Positions 11,099 to 19,752 of a DNA stretch of 64,000 bases are shown in pieces. Every line of letters starts with the position of its first letter. The first letter of the stretch is position 1. The DNA lies in NCBI GenBank assembly GCA_963843805.1, contig CAWJLY010000008.1:372001-436000 (forward strand), in the 5' to 3' direction. This stretch comes from Ideonella_A sp963843805 (GTDB taxonomy: Bacteria > Pseudomonadota > Gammaproteobacteria > Burkholderiales > Burkholderiaceae_C). Under the pieces are notes generated by a model. That model saw only the letters and a list, made by a program, of their open reading frames with translations, was not told where the DNA came from and made no database searches. The position numbers were made by a program, and so were the translations under genes.

Positions 11099-11980
11099 AT
11101 GACTCAGGCTGACGTGGCTGCGCAGCGCCGTGACCTGCTGCGAAAGATCGCGGCGATCGGCTGGTCGGCCACCACCGGCGCGCTCACGGCAGCGTGTGCC
11201 GCACCGGCAGCCGTCGAGCCGCGCTGGCAACACCGCCTGGCCGGCAACGCGCTGGTGCTGCTCGGCGAAGTGCATGACAACGCCGATGGACAGCAACAGC
11301 GCGCGACCACACTGCGCACGGCGCTGCTGCGCGGCTGGCGCCCGGCACTGGCGATGGAGCAATTCGACCACGCCCGTCAGCCGCAGATTGACAAGGCCCG
11401 CCGAGAACGGCCCCGCGACGCGGACTGGCTGATCGAGCAGACTGGCGATGAGGGTTGGGACTGGGCGCTTTATCGTCCGCTGGTGCAACTCGCCATCGAT
11501 CATGATCTGCCGCTGCTGGCGGCCAATCTGTCCCGACCGTTGGCCAGCCGGATCATCCGTGAAGAGATAGCCAACGTGCTCGGCTCTGCACGGGCGACCA
11601 GACTGGGACTCGATGGCCCGCTGCCCATCGATTGGCTGGCCGCTCATCGGCTGGAGATTGCCTCGAGTCACTGTGGCGCCCTGCCCGAACCGATGCTGCC
11701 GGCAATGGCCCGCGCGCAGATTGCACGTGATGCGGTGATGGCCGATGTCATGGCCGGGCAGCGCAGCCGCGGCGTGGTGCTGATTGCCGGCAACGGGCAC
11801 GTACGCCGCGATCTTGGCGTCGCCTGGTGGCTCGAAACCGTGCATCGTGTTGCACCGGCGCAGATCTGGACCGTGGGTTATCTCGAATCGAACCCAGGCG
11901 ACCATCCGCCATTCGATGCCGTGGTGCCGATTGCGGCCAAGGCGGATCGGCCTGACCCGTGCCTGCAGTTCAGGCGCTGA
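11099..11980 (+). CDS. ChaN-family lipoprotein
   Basis: Predicted lipoprotein of the ChaN/haem-binding uptake family (Tiki-like fold). In characterised members it binds haem at the cell envelope. The N-terminus has RRDLLRKIAAIGWS followed by a hydrophobic stretch and lipobox LTAAC. Family motifs are LVLLGEVHDNADGQQQR, LAMEQFDHARQ, and the closing GVVLIAGNGHVRRDLGV. It starts at ATG 11099 immediately after the upstream MFS stop, so the two are probably one transcription unit. Length of 293 residues is normal. Confidence 0.82.
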   Translation: MTQADVAAQRRDLLRKIAAIGWSATTGALTAACAAPAAVEPRWQHRLAGNALVLLGEVHDNADGQQQRATTLRTALLRGWRPALAMEQFDHARQPQIDKARRERPRDADWLIEQTGDEGWDWALYRPLVQLAIDHDLPLLAANLSRPLASRIIREEIANVLGSARATRLGLDGPLPIDWLAAHRLEIASSHCGALPEPMLPAMARAQIARDAVMADVMAGQRSRGVVLIAGNGHVRRDLGVAWWLETVHRVAPAQIWTVGYLESNPGDHPPFDAVVPIAAKADRPDPCLQFRR

Positions 11981-11996
11981 CTGGCAAGCGAAGGGG

Positions 11997-12488
11997 TCAG
12001 GCCAACGCCTGCGCAACCAGGCCGGGAAGATCGATCAGCTCACGCACCACTTCGCTGGGCAATTCTTCACCCAGGTAGGGCGCCGGCAGCAGCACCTCGA
12101 CCTGTCCATCGTCGCGCAGGCGCAGGTGAACGCTCAGTGGCAAGGCGGGCCGACTCCCCTCGCCTGCCATCAAGACCGGCGTGCTGCCGTCACGCGTTGC
12201 AAAGATCAGTACGGATCGGCGCGACGCCGAGCGACCTGCTGCCGCACCATGGGTTCGCCGCGCCTCGACGCTGCCGGCGGTGGGCGCCCAGCACGCCATC
12301 ACCGACAGACCGTGTCCGGGCGCACAGGCTTTCAACCGTTCGAGCGTATTCGGCATGTCGAATCGGCTGGTCTGCCAAATGCCGGGACGCGGATCGGTAT
12401 CGTCGGCCCACGCATCGACCACACCGCCCAGCGCCAGCGAGACGACGGCCGCACAACCACTCATCCAGTAACGAATCGGCTTCTTCAT
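11997..12488 (-). CDS. Hypothetical exported protein
   Basis: Predicted 163-residue protein with an N-terminal signal sequence (MKKPIRYWMSGCAAVVSLAL then GGVVDAWAD), so periplasmic or possibly a lipoprotein via SGCA. The mature part contains RPGIWQTSRFDMPNTLERLKAC and CWAPTAGSVE. A 'PGxW' opening of this kind occurs in DUF3617-like secreted proteins, but the match is too loose to name. Two internal cysteines could form a disulfide. It is convergent with the ChaN gene, with stop codons 16 bases apart. Confidence 0.6.
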   Translation of the reverse strand: MKKPIRYWMSGCAAVVSLALGGVVDAWADDTDPRPGIWQTSRFDMPNTLERLKACAPGHGLSVMACWAPTAGSVEARRTHGAAAGRSASRRSVLIFATRDGSTPVLMAGEGSRPALPLSVHLRLRDDGQVEVLLPAPYLGEELPSEVVRELIDLPGLVAQALA

Positions 12489-12624
12489 TGCTCATCCCAT
12501 CAGGTCGGATGCCAGCCATGGTGCACGCCGAAAATGAATTTTTCGTGAAGACTGGCAAGCGAACGCGGCAAGCGAACGCGACAACAGCCGAGCCACCCGC
12601 AGCGCTGAAAACAACCGATGCGCG

Positions 12625-13368
12625 TTATCGCCGTTGTCTCAGCGCCTCGTAAAGGCAGATGCCCGAAGCCACCGAGACATTCAAACTGCCGACCACACCC
12701 CGCATCGGCAAATGAACCAGTTCGTCACAATGTTTCGCGGTCAGCGCGCGCATGCCACTGCCTTCGGCGCCCAGTACCAGCGCCACCGGGCCGCTGAGAT
12801 CGGCGTCGTACAGCGATATCGGCGCATCTTCGGCGGTGCCGACGATTCGAATATCGCGCTCTTTGAGTTCACCGATGGTCCGTGCCAGGTTGGTGACCAT
12901 GAAATACGGCACCGTATCGGCCGCACCGCTGGCCACCTTCGAAACGGTGGCGTTGATGCCCACTGCATGATCCTTCGGCGCAATCACTGCATGGGCGCCG
13001 GCGCCATCGGCAACGCGCAGACAAGCGCCCAGGTTGTGCGGGTCGGTGATGCCGTCGAGCAGCAGCAACAACGCCGGTCCCCGGCCGTCGGCCTCGACCG
13101 CATCGAGCGTGTCGTCGAGCGAATGGCTCAGCGTCAGCGCATCGACTCTGGCAACCACGCCCTGGTGGCGATGGTTGCCACACAGCTTGTGCAGGCGATC
13201 GTCATCGCTGTCGATGATCCTGGCGCCCGCCTCGCGTGCCCGCTCGAGAAACTGACGCATGCGCTGGTCGCGCCGGCTGGTATCGACATGCAGCTCGCGC
13301 ACTGATTGCGGGGCGCTTTTCAGGCGAACGGTGACGGCGTGGAAGCCGAACAGGATCTTGTTGCTCAT
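12625..13368 (-). CDS. rlmB: 23S rRNA (guanosine2251-2'-O)-methyltransferase
   Basis: SPOUT-class methyltransferase that 2'-O-methylates G2251 in the ribosomal P-loop of 23S rRNA. The N-terminal substrate-binding domain starts MSNKILFGFHAVTVRLK and contains HQGVVARV. The SPOUT motifs are LLLLDGITDPHNLGACLR, ALVLGAEGSGM and LPMRGVVGSLNVSVASG. Length is 247 residues. I chose the ATG at 13368 because it matches the family N-terminus. That ATG overlaps the stop of the upstream decarboxylase gene (ATGA), which indicates translational coupling. Confidence 0.95.
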   Translation of the reverse strand: MSNKILFGFHAVTVRLKSAPQSVRELHVDTSRRDQRMRQFLERAREAGARIIDSDDDRLHKLCGNHRHQGVVARVDALTLSHSLDDTLDAVEADGRGPALLLLLDGITDPHNLGACLRVADGAGAHAVIAPKDHAVGINATVSKVASGAADTVPYFMVTNLARTIGELKERDIRIVGTAEDAPISLYDADLSGPVALVLGAEGSGMRALTAKHCDELVHLPMRGVVGSLNVSVASGICLYEALRQRR

Positions 13369-15626
13369 GCCCTGACGCAATCGACGTAATACCGCCGCAC
13401 GCCGTCGACGTCTTCTTCTTCGACCAACCCGTGTACATCGGTATCGAAGCCCGGAAATGCGGCATTGAATTCACGAGTGAAGCGCAGGTAATCGACAATC
13501 TTCTTGTTGAAGCGCTCGCCCGGAATCAGCAGCGGAATGCCTGGCGGATACGGCGTCAGCAGCGAGGTGGTGATGCGCCCTTCGAGCTGATCGATCTCGA
13601 CCCGATCGGTCTGCCGGTGCGCAATATAGGCATAGGCATCGGTCGGCTTCATCGCCGGGTCGAGGTTGGACAGATACATGTCGGTGGTCAGCCGCGCGAT
13701 ATCGCCCTTTGCATAAGTGGCGTGGATGCTCTGGCTCAGGTCGCGCAGGCCCATGCGTTCGTAGCGCGGATACTGCGCGACGAACTCGGGCAGGATGCGC
13801 CACATCGGCACGTTGCGGTCATAGTCGTCCTTGAACTGCTGCAGCGCCGTCAACAAGGTATTCCAGCGGCCCTTGGTGATGCCGATCGTGAACATGATGA
13901 ACAGCGAATAGAGGCCGGTCTTCTCGACCACCACGCCGTGCTCGGCCAGAAATTTGGTGACGATCGATGCCGGAATGCCGGTGGTCGCAAATTTGCCCGA
14001 TACATCGAGACCGGGGGTCACCAAGGTGGTCTTGATCGGGTCGAGCAGGTTGAAGCCCTCGGCCAGTTCGCCGAAGCCGTGCCACTTTTCACCGGCCTTG
14101 AGCACCCAGTCGCTGCTCTTGCCGATGCCCTCGGCGGCCAGTTTCTCGGGGCCCCAGACCTTGAACCACCAGTCCTTCTTGCCGTAGTCCTTCTCGACCT
14201 TGCGCATGGCCCGGCGAAAATCCATCGCTTCGGAAATGCTTTCTTCGACCAGCGCCGGGCCGCCGGGTGCTTCCATCATGGCGGCGGCCACGTCGCAGCT
14301 CGCGATGATCGCGTACTGCGGGCTGGTGCTGGTGTGCATCAGATAGGCCTCGTTGAACAGATGCCGATCGAGCTTGCGGGTCTGCGAATCCTGGACCAGA
14401 ACCTGTGAGGCCTGGCTGATGCCGGCCAGCAGCTTGTGCGTCGACTGCGTCGCGAAGACGAGCTGGTCTTTCGGCCGCGGCCGGTTCTTGCCCATCGAGT
14501 GGTAGCAGCCGTAGAACTTGTGGAAGGCCGCGTGCGGCAGCCAGGCCTCGTCGAAATGCAGCGTATCGATATAGCCATCGAGCGAATGCTTGATCGTCTC
14601 GGTGTTGTAGAGCACACCGTCGTAGGTGCTTTGCGTCAGCGTCAGGATTCGCGGCTTGACCTTCCTGGCATCGATACCCTTGAGCAGCGGGTTGGCGGCG
14701 ATCTTTTTCTCGATCGCCTCGCGCGTGAACTCGCTGTCCGGAATCGGGCCGATGATGCCCAGGTGATTGCGCGTCGGCCGCAGAAATACCGGCACCGCCC
14801 CGGTCATGATGATCGCGTGCAGGATCGATTTGTGGCAGTTGCGATCGACCACCACCACATCGCCTGGGGCCACCGTGTGGTGCCAGACCATCTTGTTGCT
14901 GGTGCTGGTGCCGTTGGTGACGAAGAAACAGTGATCGGCGTTGAAGATGCGCGCCGCATTGCGCTCGCTCTGCGCCACCGGGCCGGTGTGGTCGAGCAGC
15001 TGGCCGAGCTCTTCGACCGAATTGCAGACATCGGCACGCAGCATGTTCTCGCCGAAAAACTGGTGGAACATCTGGCCGACCGGGCTTTTCAGGAACGCCA
15101 CACCGCCGCTGTGGCCGGGGCAATGCCATGAATACGAGCCGTCTTGGGCGTAGTCCATCAGCGCCTTGAAGAAGGGCGGCGCCAGGCCGTCGAGGTAGCT
15201 GCGGGCCTCGCGGATGATGTGCCGCGCAACGAACTCCGGGGTGTCCTCGAACATGTGGATGAAGCCGTGCAGCTCGCGCAATACGTCGTTGGGCAGATGT
15301 TGCGAGGTGCGCGTCTCACCGTACAGGTAGATCGGGATGTCGGCGTTCTTGAAGCGGATTTCCTCGATGAACTTGCGCAGGTTGAGGACTGCCGGATCGA
15401 GATCGGGTCCGCCTTTGAACTCTTCATCGTCGATCGACAGGATGAACGCCGAGGCGCGGCTTTGTTGCTGGGCGAACGACGACAGGTCACCGTAGCTGGT
15501 GGCCCCGAGCACTTCGAAGCCTTCCTTGACGATGGCATCGGCGAGCGCCCGAATCCCCAGGCCGGACGTATTCTCGGAGCGGAAGTCTTCGTCGATGATG
15601 ACGATCGGAAAACGAAAACGCAGCAT
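13365..15626 (-). CDS. PLP-dependent Orn/Lys/Arg decarboxylase
   Basis: Large fold-III decarboxylase of basic amino acids (753 residues) producing a polyamine or diamine and CO2. The N-terminal receiver-like wing domain opens MLRFRFPIVIIDEDFRSENT. The PLP domain contains SWHCPGHSGGVAF, FVTNGTSTSNK, LHFDEAWLPHAAF and the Schiff-base lysine in ATQSTHKLLAG. The C-terminal domain has LLTPYPPGIPLLIPGE. Members are annotated as lysine, ornithine or arginine decarboxylases; sequence alone does not separate them here, so no symbol is given. The start is ATG 15626. It overlaps rlmB by four bases at the 3' end. Confidence 0.92.
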   Translation of the reverse strand: MLRFRFPIVIIDEDFRSENTSGLGIRALADAIVKEGFEVLGATSYGDLSSFAQQQSRASAFILSIDDEEFKGGPDLDPAVLNLRKFIEEIRFKNADIPIYLYGETRTSQHLPNDVLRELHGFIHMFEDTPEFVARHIIREARSYLDGLAPPFFKALMDYAQDGSYSWHCPGHSGGVAFLKSPVGQMFHQFFGENMLRADVCNSVEELGQLLDHTGPVAQSERNAARIFNADHCFFVTNGTSTSNKMVWHHTVAPGDVVVVDRNCHKSILHAIIMTGAVPVFLRPTRNHLGIIGPIPDSEFTREAIEKKIAANPLLKGIDARKVKPRILTLTQSTYDGVLYNTETIKHSLDGYIDTLHFDEAWLPHAAFHKFYGCYHSMGKNRPRPKDQLVFATQSTHKLLAGISQASQVLVQDSQTRKLDRHLFNEAYLMHTSTSPQYAIIASCDVAAAMMEAPGGPALVEESISEAMDFRRAMRKVEKDYGKKDWWFKVWGPEKLAAEGIGKSSDWVLKAGEKWHGFGELAEGFNLLDPIKTTLVTPGLDVSGKFATTGIPASIVTKFLAEHGVVVEKTGLYSLFIMFTIGITKGRWNTLLTALQQFKDDYDRNVPMWRILPEFVAQYPRYERMGLRDLSQSIHATYAKGDIARLTTDMYLSNLDPAMKPTDAYAYIAHRQTDRVEIDQLEGRITTSLLTPYPPGIPLLIPGERFNKKIVDYLRFTREFNAAFPGFDTDVHGLVEEEDVDGVRRYYVDCVRA

Positions 15627-15809
15627 GGCGATCCTGAGGCAACCCGGCACGGCCGGTTAGGGTTCGAAAGGGCCGCGCTTCCTCGATCCGACAAAGGACT
15701 CGGCGTCGCCCCTCGCGGGAGAACAGCCGGAAGTGTAGGTTGGCTTGACCGGGCCGGCCGAAGCCGCCCTACACTGCGGGCAATTCGGCTGCCCGTCAGG
15801 AGCGCATCG

Positions 15810-16250
15810 ATGGATTGGAATCCGGCAACATGGTGGTGGATGGCCGCCGGCATCGCGGTGGCAGCCGAGCTCGCCAGCGGTACCTTCTATCTGCTGATGG
15901 TGGCCCTCGGCCTGGCCGCCGGCGCGCTCGCCGCCCACCTCGGGATGGGTAGCACCGCGCAGATTGCCGCCGCCGCGCTGGTCGGCGGTGGCGCCACTGC
16001 CTTGTGGTATCTGAAACGATCGCGCAGGCCCGTCTCGCTCGCGGCGCGCGAAAATCACGATGTCAACATCGACATCGGCGAAACGATTCGCGTCGACGGC
16101 TGGACACCCGAGCGGACCGCCCGCGTCGTCTACCGCGGCAGCACCTGGATTGCCCGCTTGGCGCCCGAAGCCGCCGCCGCGCCGGGGCTGCATCGGATCA
16201 GCGGCGTCGAAGGCAACTGGCTGGTGCTCAGCCCGATCGACCCTCACTGA
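15810..16250 (+). CDS. NfeD-like membrane protein
   Basis: Short NfeD protein (146 residues), an inner-membrane partner of SPFH/stomatin proteins. Two or three hydrophobic segments occupy residues ~8-65 (WWWMAAGIAVAAELASGTFY and following). The C-terminal OB-like domain contains IGETIRVDGWTPERTARV and GVEGNWLVLSPI. It starts at ATG 15810, preceded by AGGAG at 15798-15802. The stomatin gene qmcA begins 48 bases downstream, the usual pairing (YbbK-YbbL type). The role in membrane quality control is inferred from characterised homologues. Confidence 0.88.
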   Translation: MDWNPATWWWMAAGIAVAAELASGTFYLLMVALGLAAGALAAHLGMGSTAQIAAAALVGGGATALWYLKRSRRPVSLAARENHDVNIDIGETIRVDGWTPERTARVVYRGSTWIARLAPEAAAAPGLHRISGVEGNWLVLSPIDPH

Positions 16251-16297
16251 GCTGCCCGGGCTCACGTTCATCCCTCTCAATTTTTCGAGCTACCGCC

Positions 16298-17237
16298 ATG
16301 GAAATCGCCCTGATTCTTGCGTTCATCGCCCTGATCTTCATCGTGCGCACGTTCAAGATCGTGCCGCAGCAAAACGCCTGGGTGGTCGAGCGGCTCGGCA
16401 AATACGACCGCACCCTGACACCGGGCCTGAAGTTCGTGATCCCCTTCATCGACCGCGTGGCCTATAAACATTCACTGAAAGAAGTGCCGCTGGATGTCGC
16501 CAGCCAGATCTGCATCACCAAGGACAATACCCAGCTGCAGGTCGACGGCATTCTTTATTTCCAGGTTACCGACCCGATGCGCGCCAGCTACGGCTCGTCG
16601 GACTATATCTTCGCGATCACCCAGCTGGCGCAAACCACGCTGCGCAGCGTGATCGGCCGATGGAGCTCGACAAGACCTTCGAAGAGCGCGACCTGATCAA
16701 TGCCGCGGTGGTCAATGCGCTCGACGATGCAGCCGCGACCTGGGGCGTCAAGGTGCTGCGCTACGAGATCAAGGACCTGACGCCGCCGGCCGAGATCCTG
16801 CGCTCGATGCAGGCGCAGATCACCGCCGAACGCGAGAAGCGCGCGCTGATCTTTGCGTCCGAAGGCCGCAAGCAGGAGCAGATCAATATCGCCAACGGCG
16901 AACGCGAGGCCTTCATCGCCCGCTCGGAAGGTCAGCGCCAGGCCGAGATCAACAATGCCGAGGGCGAGGCCGCCGCGATCATCGCGGTGGCCGATGCCAC
17001 CGCCGATGCGATCCGCAAGATTGCCGCCGCGATCCTGCAGCCGGGCGGCGAACAGGCGGTGCAGCTGAAGGTCGCCGAACGCGCCGTCGACGCCTACGGC
17101 GAACTGGCGAAGAAGAACAATACGATGATCGTGCCGAACAACATGGGCGAAGTGTCCGGCCTGATCGCCACCGCGATGGCGCTGATCAAGCAGCCGACAA
17201 CCGCCAGCTGCCTGAGGTCGATCGACGATGGCCTTGA
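16298..17237 (+). CDS. qmcA: SPFH/stomatin membrane protease regulator QmcA (frameshifted)
   Basis: Stomatin/prohibitin family protein anchored by one N-terminal membrane segment (EIALILAFIALIFIVRTF). In E. coli QmcA associates with FtsH/HflKC. The SPFH domain shows NAWVVERLGKYDRTLTPGL, DVASQICITKDNTQLQVDG and ATTLRSVIG-like 'QTTLRSVIG' followed by MELDKTFEERDLINAAVV. The tail is a long charged helix (QAQITAEREKRALIFASEG). One base appears deleted near 16660. A second break near 17205 is likely, since the frame otherwise runs on past the next gene's start; corrected, the protein would end at a TGA near 17237, overlapping the next gene slightly. Confidence 0.87.
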
Positions 17238-17597
17238 ACGTCCTCGGCACCGAACTGCTGCCCTGCTCCTACGACCCGCTGACCGGTTTCTACCGCGACG
17301 GCTGCTGCAACACCGGCCGACGACGACGTCGGCAGCCACCTGGTCTGCGTCAAGCTGACGGCCGAATTCCTGGCCTTCTCGGCCAGCCGCGGCAACGATC
17401 TGTCGACGCCCCGGCCCGAGTACCGCTTCCGCGGCCTGCGGCCCGGCGACCGCTGGTGCCTGTGCGTGCTGCGCTGGAAGGAAGCCCACGCCGCCGGCTT
17501 CGCGCCGACCGTGGTGCTGGAAGCGACCCACGAAAAGGCGCTCGACCACGTCAGCCTGGCCGAACTGAACAGCCATGCGCTGAGACCCGTCAGCTAG
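17228..17597 (+). CDS. DUF2237 family protein (frameshifted)
   Basis: Small cytoplasmic protein of the DUF2237 family, function unknown. The family signature is clear: MALNVLGTELLPCSYDPLTG, GFYRDGCCNTG, VGSHLVCVKLTAEFL, FSASRGNDLSTPRPEY and PGDRWCLC, ending in VLEATHEKALDHVSLAEL. Several cysteines are conserved. One apparent +1 insertion near 17313 divides CCNTG from DDDVGSH. It begins at ATG 17228 just behind or overlapping qmcA. The tRNA-Ser gene starts 14 bases after the stop. Confidence 0.87.
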
Positions 17598-17610
17598 AAT
17601 CGCCGGCTCC

Positions 17611-17701
17611 GGAGAGATGGATGAGCGGTTTAAGTCGCACGCCTGGAAAGCGTGTGGGGGCTAAACACCCCCCGCGGGTTCGAATCCCGCTCTCTCCGCC
17701 A
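17611..17701 (+). tRNA. tRNA-Ser (GGA)
   Basis: Complete class II tRNA. The acceptor stem is GGAGAGA paired with TCTCTCC, discriminator G at 17698, encoded CCA at 17699-17701. The anticodon loop CTGGAAA carries GGA at 17645-17647, reading UCC/UCU serine codons. The long variable arm (GGGGGCTAAACACCCCC) and the T arm GCGGG-TTCGAAT-CCCGC are typical of serine tRNA. Confidence 0.97.
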
Positions 17702-18329
17702 AGAATCAGGTTCAAGCCGTCTCCCGACGTCTCATCGGATGAAGATGCGGACGCCGCACATCGTTCCGCTGTCGAGCCAGGCCATCGAGGTGCTGGCCAC
17801 GCTGCACGCCCTCCAATCGCGACCTTGATCGCGTGAGACGCAGCCCTCGCGGCTTTGATCGTCAAGGGCCTTGAGCCCTCTGTGTGCGGTACGGCGATGA
17901 CCCGCATCCGTTTCTCCGCAACAGCCAATGGCCTGACCTTGGCAGCCGGCTGATTTCCGACATCGGATCAATTCAGACGTGTGCGAAGCACACCCAGTGG
18001 ACCCCGGGTTTTGGTCCCCGCGCACGATGTGCCACCAGGTACGAAGCTCGGTGCCAAGAGGCGGTGCAACGCCGGCGAGCTGTCAAGCCATTGCACGAAA
18101 TGGGAGTGGTGTCCCGTGTCCTCTCGTGATTTCCACGCGCTGCGGCGCGCGGGATGGACAGAAACACTTACCCGACGAAATCACACCGCGCAGTACCGAA
18201 AACTGGATCAACGAACAAGACAACAGATCGAGAAGGGAGTCAGTCAAGCTGGTTGAGTTTCTGTTCTGCGAATTGCCACCTGCCATGCTCATCTGCTTCG
18301 TCCGCAATCGTGAGGTTTGCCACGACATC
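17702..18329. other. Gene-poor stretch downstream of tRNA-Ser
   Basis: About 630 bases with no recognised gene between tRNA-Ser and the first regulator-like gene. It appears less regular in codon pattern than flanking DNA. tRNA 3' ends are frequent integration sites, and the adjacent toxin-antitoxin module fits an accessory insertion, but no integrase remnant or copy of the tRNA end was found. Confidence 0.45.
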
Positions 18330-18554
18330 ATGACCATGCACAACTCGCCGTACCCCGGCGAAACGCTGAGCGAATACGTGCTGTCGGCGCTCGGCCTCAG
18401 TGTCACCAAGGCTGCTGCGCAGTTGGGGGTGACTCGTGCTGTGTTTTCTCGCGTGCTCAACGGGCGCGCCGCCCTTTCGCCCGAGATGGCTTTGCGTCTG
18501 GAGCGTTGGCTGGGTACGGAACACCATATTGCCGCAGTCCCAAAATGGGACTAG
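18330..18554 (+). CDS. HigA-like antitoxin, C-terminally shortened
   Basis: Helix-turn-helix protein of 74 residues resembling HigA-type addiction-module antitoxins. The opening NSPYPGETLSEYVLSALGLS and the HTH SVTKAAAQLGVTRAVFSRVLNG, then LSPEMALRLERWLGT, match the family well. Full-length members continue with a segment like ESWLxMQxxYDLW; here the frame instead ends in AAVPKWD and a stop. It may be truncated, or a base may have been lost near 18525. No cognate RelE-type toxin gene is visible upstream. The start ATG at 18330 or 18336 is not decided. It lies 9 bases before higB of a different HigBA pair. Confidence 0.65.
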   Translation: MTMHNSPYPGETLSEYVLSALGLSVTKAAAQLGVTRAVFSRVLNGRAALSPEMALRLERWLGTEHHIAAVPKWD

Positions 18555-18563
18555 ACTTCCCCA

Positions 18564-18872
18564 ATGCGCGTGATCGCAGTGTCGACCTTGAAGTCCTTCT
18601 GGGAGCGGGCAGCGCACAAGGACGTCGAACAAGCGCTCAAAGCCTGGGTTTCGGAGGTTCAGGCTGCCTCTTGGAGGAAGCCGTCCGACATCAAGGCGCA
18701 GTTCAGCAGTGCAAGCATCTTGAAGGGTCGACGCGTCGTCTTCAACATCAAGGGCAACAGTTACCGACTCGTCGTGGCGATTTCGTACAAATTGCAGTTG
18801 GTCTTCGTCAAGTTCGTTGGCACCCATGTCGCGTATGACGCGATCGATGCCGAAACCATCGAGCCAGACTGA
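18564..18872 (+). CDS. higB: HigB family toxin (mRNA interferase)
   Basis: Type II toxin of the HigB family (RelE fold), about 102 residues. Characterised members cleave mRNA on the ribosome. Visible features are MRVIAVSTLKSFWERA, the Lys/Arg-rich KPSDIKAQFSSASILKGRR, VVFNIKGNSYRLVVAI and FVKFVGTHVAYDAIDA, which is the family's usual C-terminal block. The gene order toxin then antitoxin, with 17 bases between, is standard for higBA. Codon use looks less G+C-biased than the neighbours, consistent with a mobile module. Confidence 0.88.
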   Translation: MRVIAVSTLKSFWERAAHKDVEQALKAWVSEVQAASWRKPSDIKAQFSSASILKGRRVVFNIKGNSYRLVVAISYKLQLVFVKFVGTHVAYDAIDAETIEPD

Positions 18873-18889
18873 GCGCAAGGAGTGGAACC

Positions 18890-19270
18890 ATGGATATTCG
18901 ACCTATTCGCAATGACGACGACTACCGCGTGGCACTGCGCGACATCTCGAAGCTGATGAACCTGGATCCCGACATCGGGACGGCAAAGGGTGATCGCCTG
19001 GATGTGCTGGCGACGCTGGTACAAGCCTATGAGGCCAGGCATTTCCCCATCGATGCGCCCGACCCCATCGAGGCGATCAAATTTCGGATCGAGCAAGGTG
19101 GTCTTTCGGTCAAGGACCTGGAGCCGATGATCGGCCGCAGCAATCGCGTCTACGAAGTTCTCTCACGCAGTCGACCCTTGACCTTGGGCATGATCCGGCG
19201 CCTCCACAAGGGCCTGGGCATTCCTGCCGAGGTGCTCATTGCCGACGGCAATGCGATGGCGGTTGAGTGA
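18890..19270 (+). CDS. higA: HigA family antitoxin
   Basis: Antitoxin partner of the upstream HigB; neutralises the toxin and is expected to repress the operon by its HTH domain. The 126-residue protein opens MDIRPIRNDDDYRVALRDIS, with the N-terminal metal/toxin-binding-like part LDVLATLVQAYEARHFPID. The C-terminal HTH is KFRIEQGGLSVKDLEPMIG plus RSRPLTLGMIRRLHKGLGIP. This layout is that of COG5499-type HigA proteins. A strong ribosome site AAGGAG lies at 18877-18882. It ends at 19270. Confidence 0.88.
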   Translation: MDIRPIRNDDDYRVALRDISKLMNLDPDIGTAKGDRLDVLATLVQAYEARHFPIDAPDPIEAIKFRIEQGGLSVKDLEPMIGRSNRVYEVLSRSRPLTLGMIRRLHKGLGIPAEVLIADGNAMAVE

Positions 19271-19396
19271 TTGCGTATCAGCCTGACAAAATCCACCTCG
19301 CCGAGATCGTTTGAATCGAGGACGCGTTGCGGAGGGGCAATCCGCTCGATCCACAGCGTGGTCAATTCACTCGGCGTCACCACGACTCACAGCCGG

Positions 19397-19416
19397 TGGG
19401 GGACAAATTGGGGGAC
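19397..19416. repeat. TGGGGGAC direct repeat, possible integrase arm-site remnant
   Basis: TGGGGGAC occurs at 19397-19404 and again at 19409-19416, 12 bases apart start to start. From memory, tandem TGGGGGACA motifs are common near tyrosine-integrase genes and ends of tRNA-borne islands. That would fit the tRNA-Ser location, but no integrase gene is present. Confidence 0.4.
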
Positions 19417-19505
19417 TTCGCCAACTTCCTATCGCCAGAACCGAGCATCCATGCGCCCTGCAGCCGATGATTCGGACGACGCTCTCGCCAGACAGCTAAG
19501 CAAAT

Positions 19506-19529
19506 ACGGGCCTTCGCGGCCCGTTTTTT
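19506..19529 (+). terminator. Rho-independent terminator
   Basis: ACGGGCC (19506-19512) pairs with GGCCCGT (19518-19524) around the loop TTCGC and is followed by TTTTTT. It would end transcription from the higBA side. Confidence 0.85.
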
Positions 19530-19752
19530 GTTTTACCGATCAAAGAACCGATCAACCCGGAAGTTTGTCCAATGGAGCGTTCATGCGCTTGCTGGACCAG
19601 TCCCGCCGGCTTGTGCTGCCGATTTTTAGGTGGCGCATTGGTGCCGCGGCCCGGTGTTGTCCTACGCGCGGTCGAACGCCAGTCTGATGGCTGGCAAAAC
19701 CCCTTGCCAGTTGAATTGCATGCCGGATCCCCGGTATCAGGAGAACCCGATC

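Larger units (their letters stand above)
19271..19752. other. Non-coding stretch after higA
   Basis: Roughly 480 bases without a recognised gene. It holds two TGGGGGAC copies at 19397-19416, a Rho-independent terminator at 19506-19529 and the leader of the exported lysine-rich protein that starts at 19753. The right boundary of the accessory stretch is most likely here. Confidence 0.5.
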
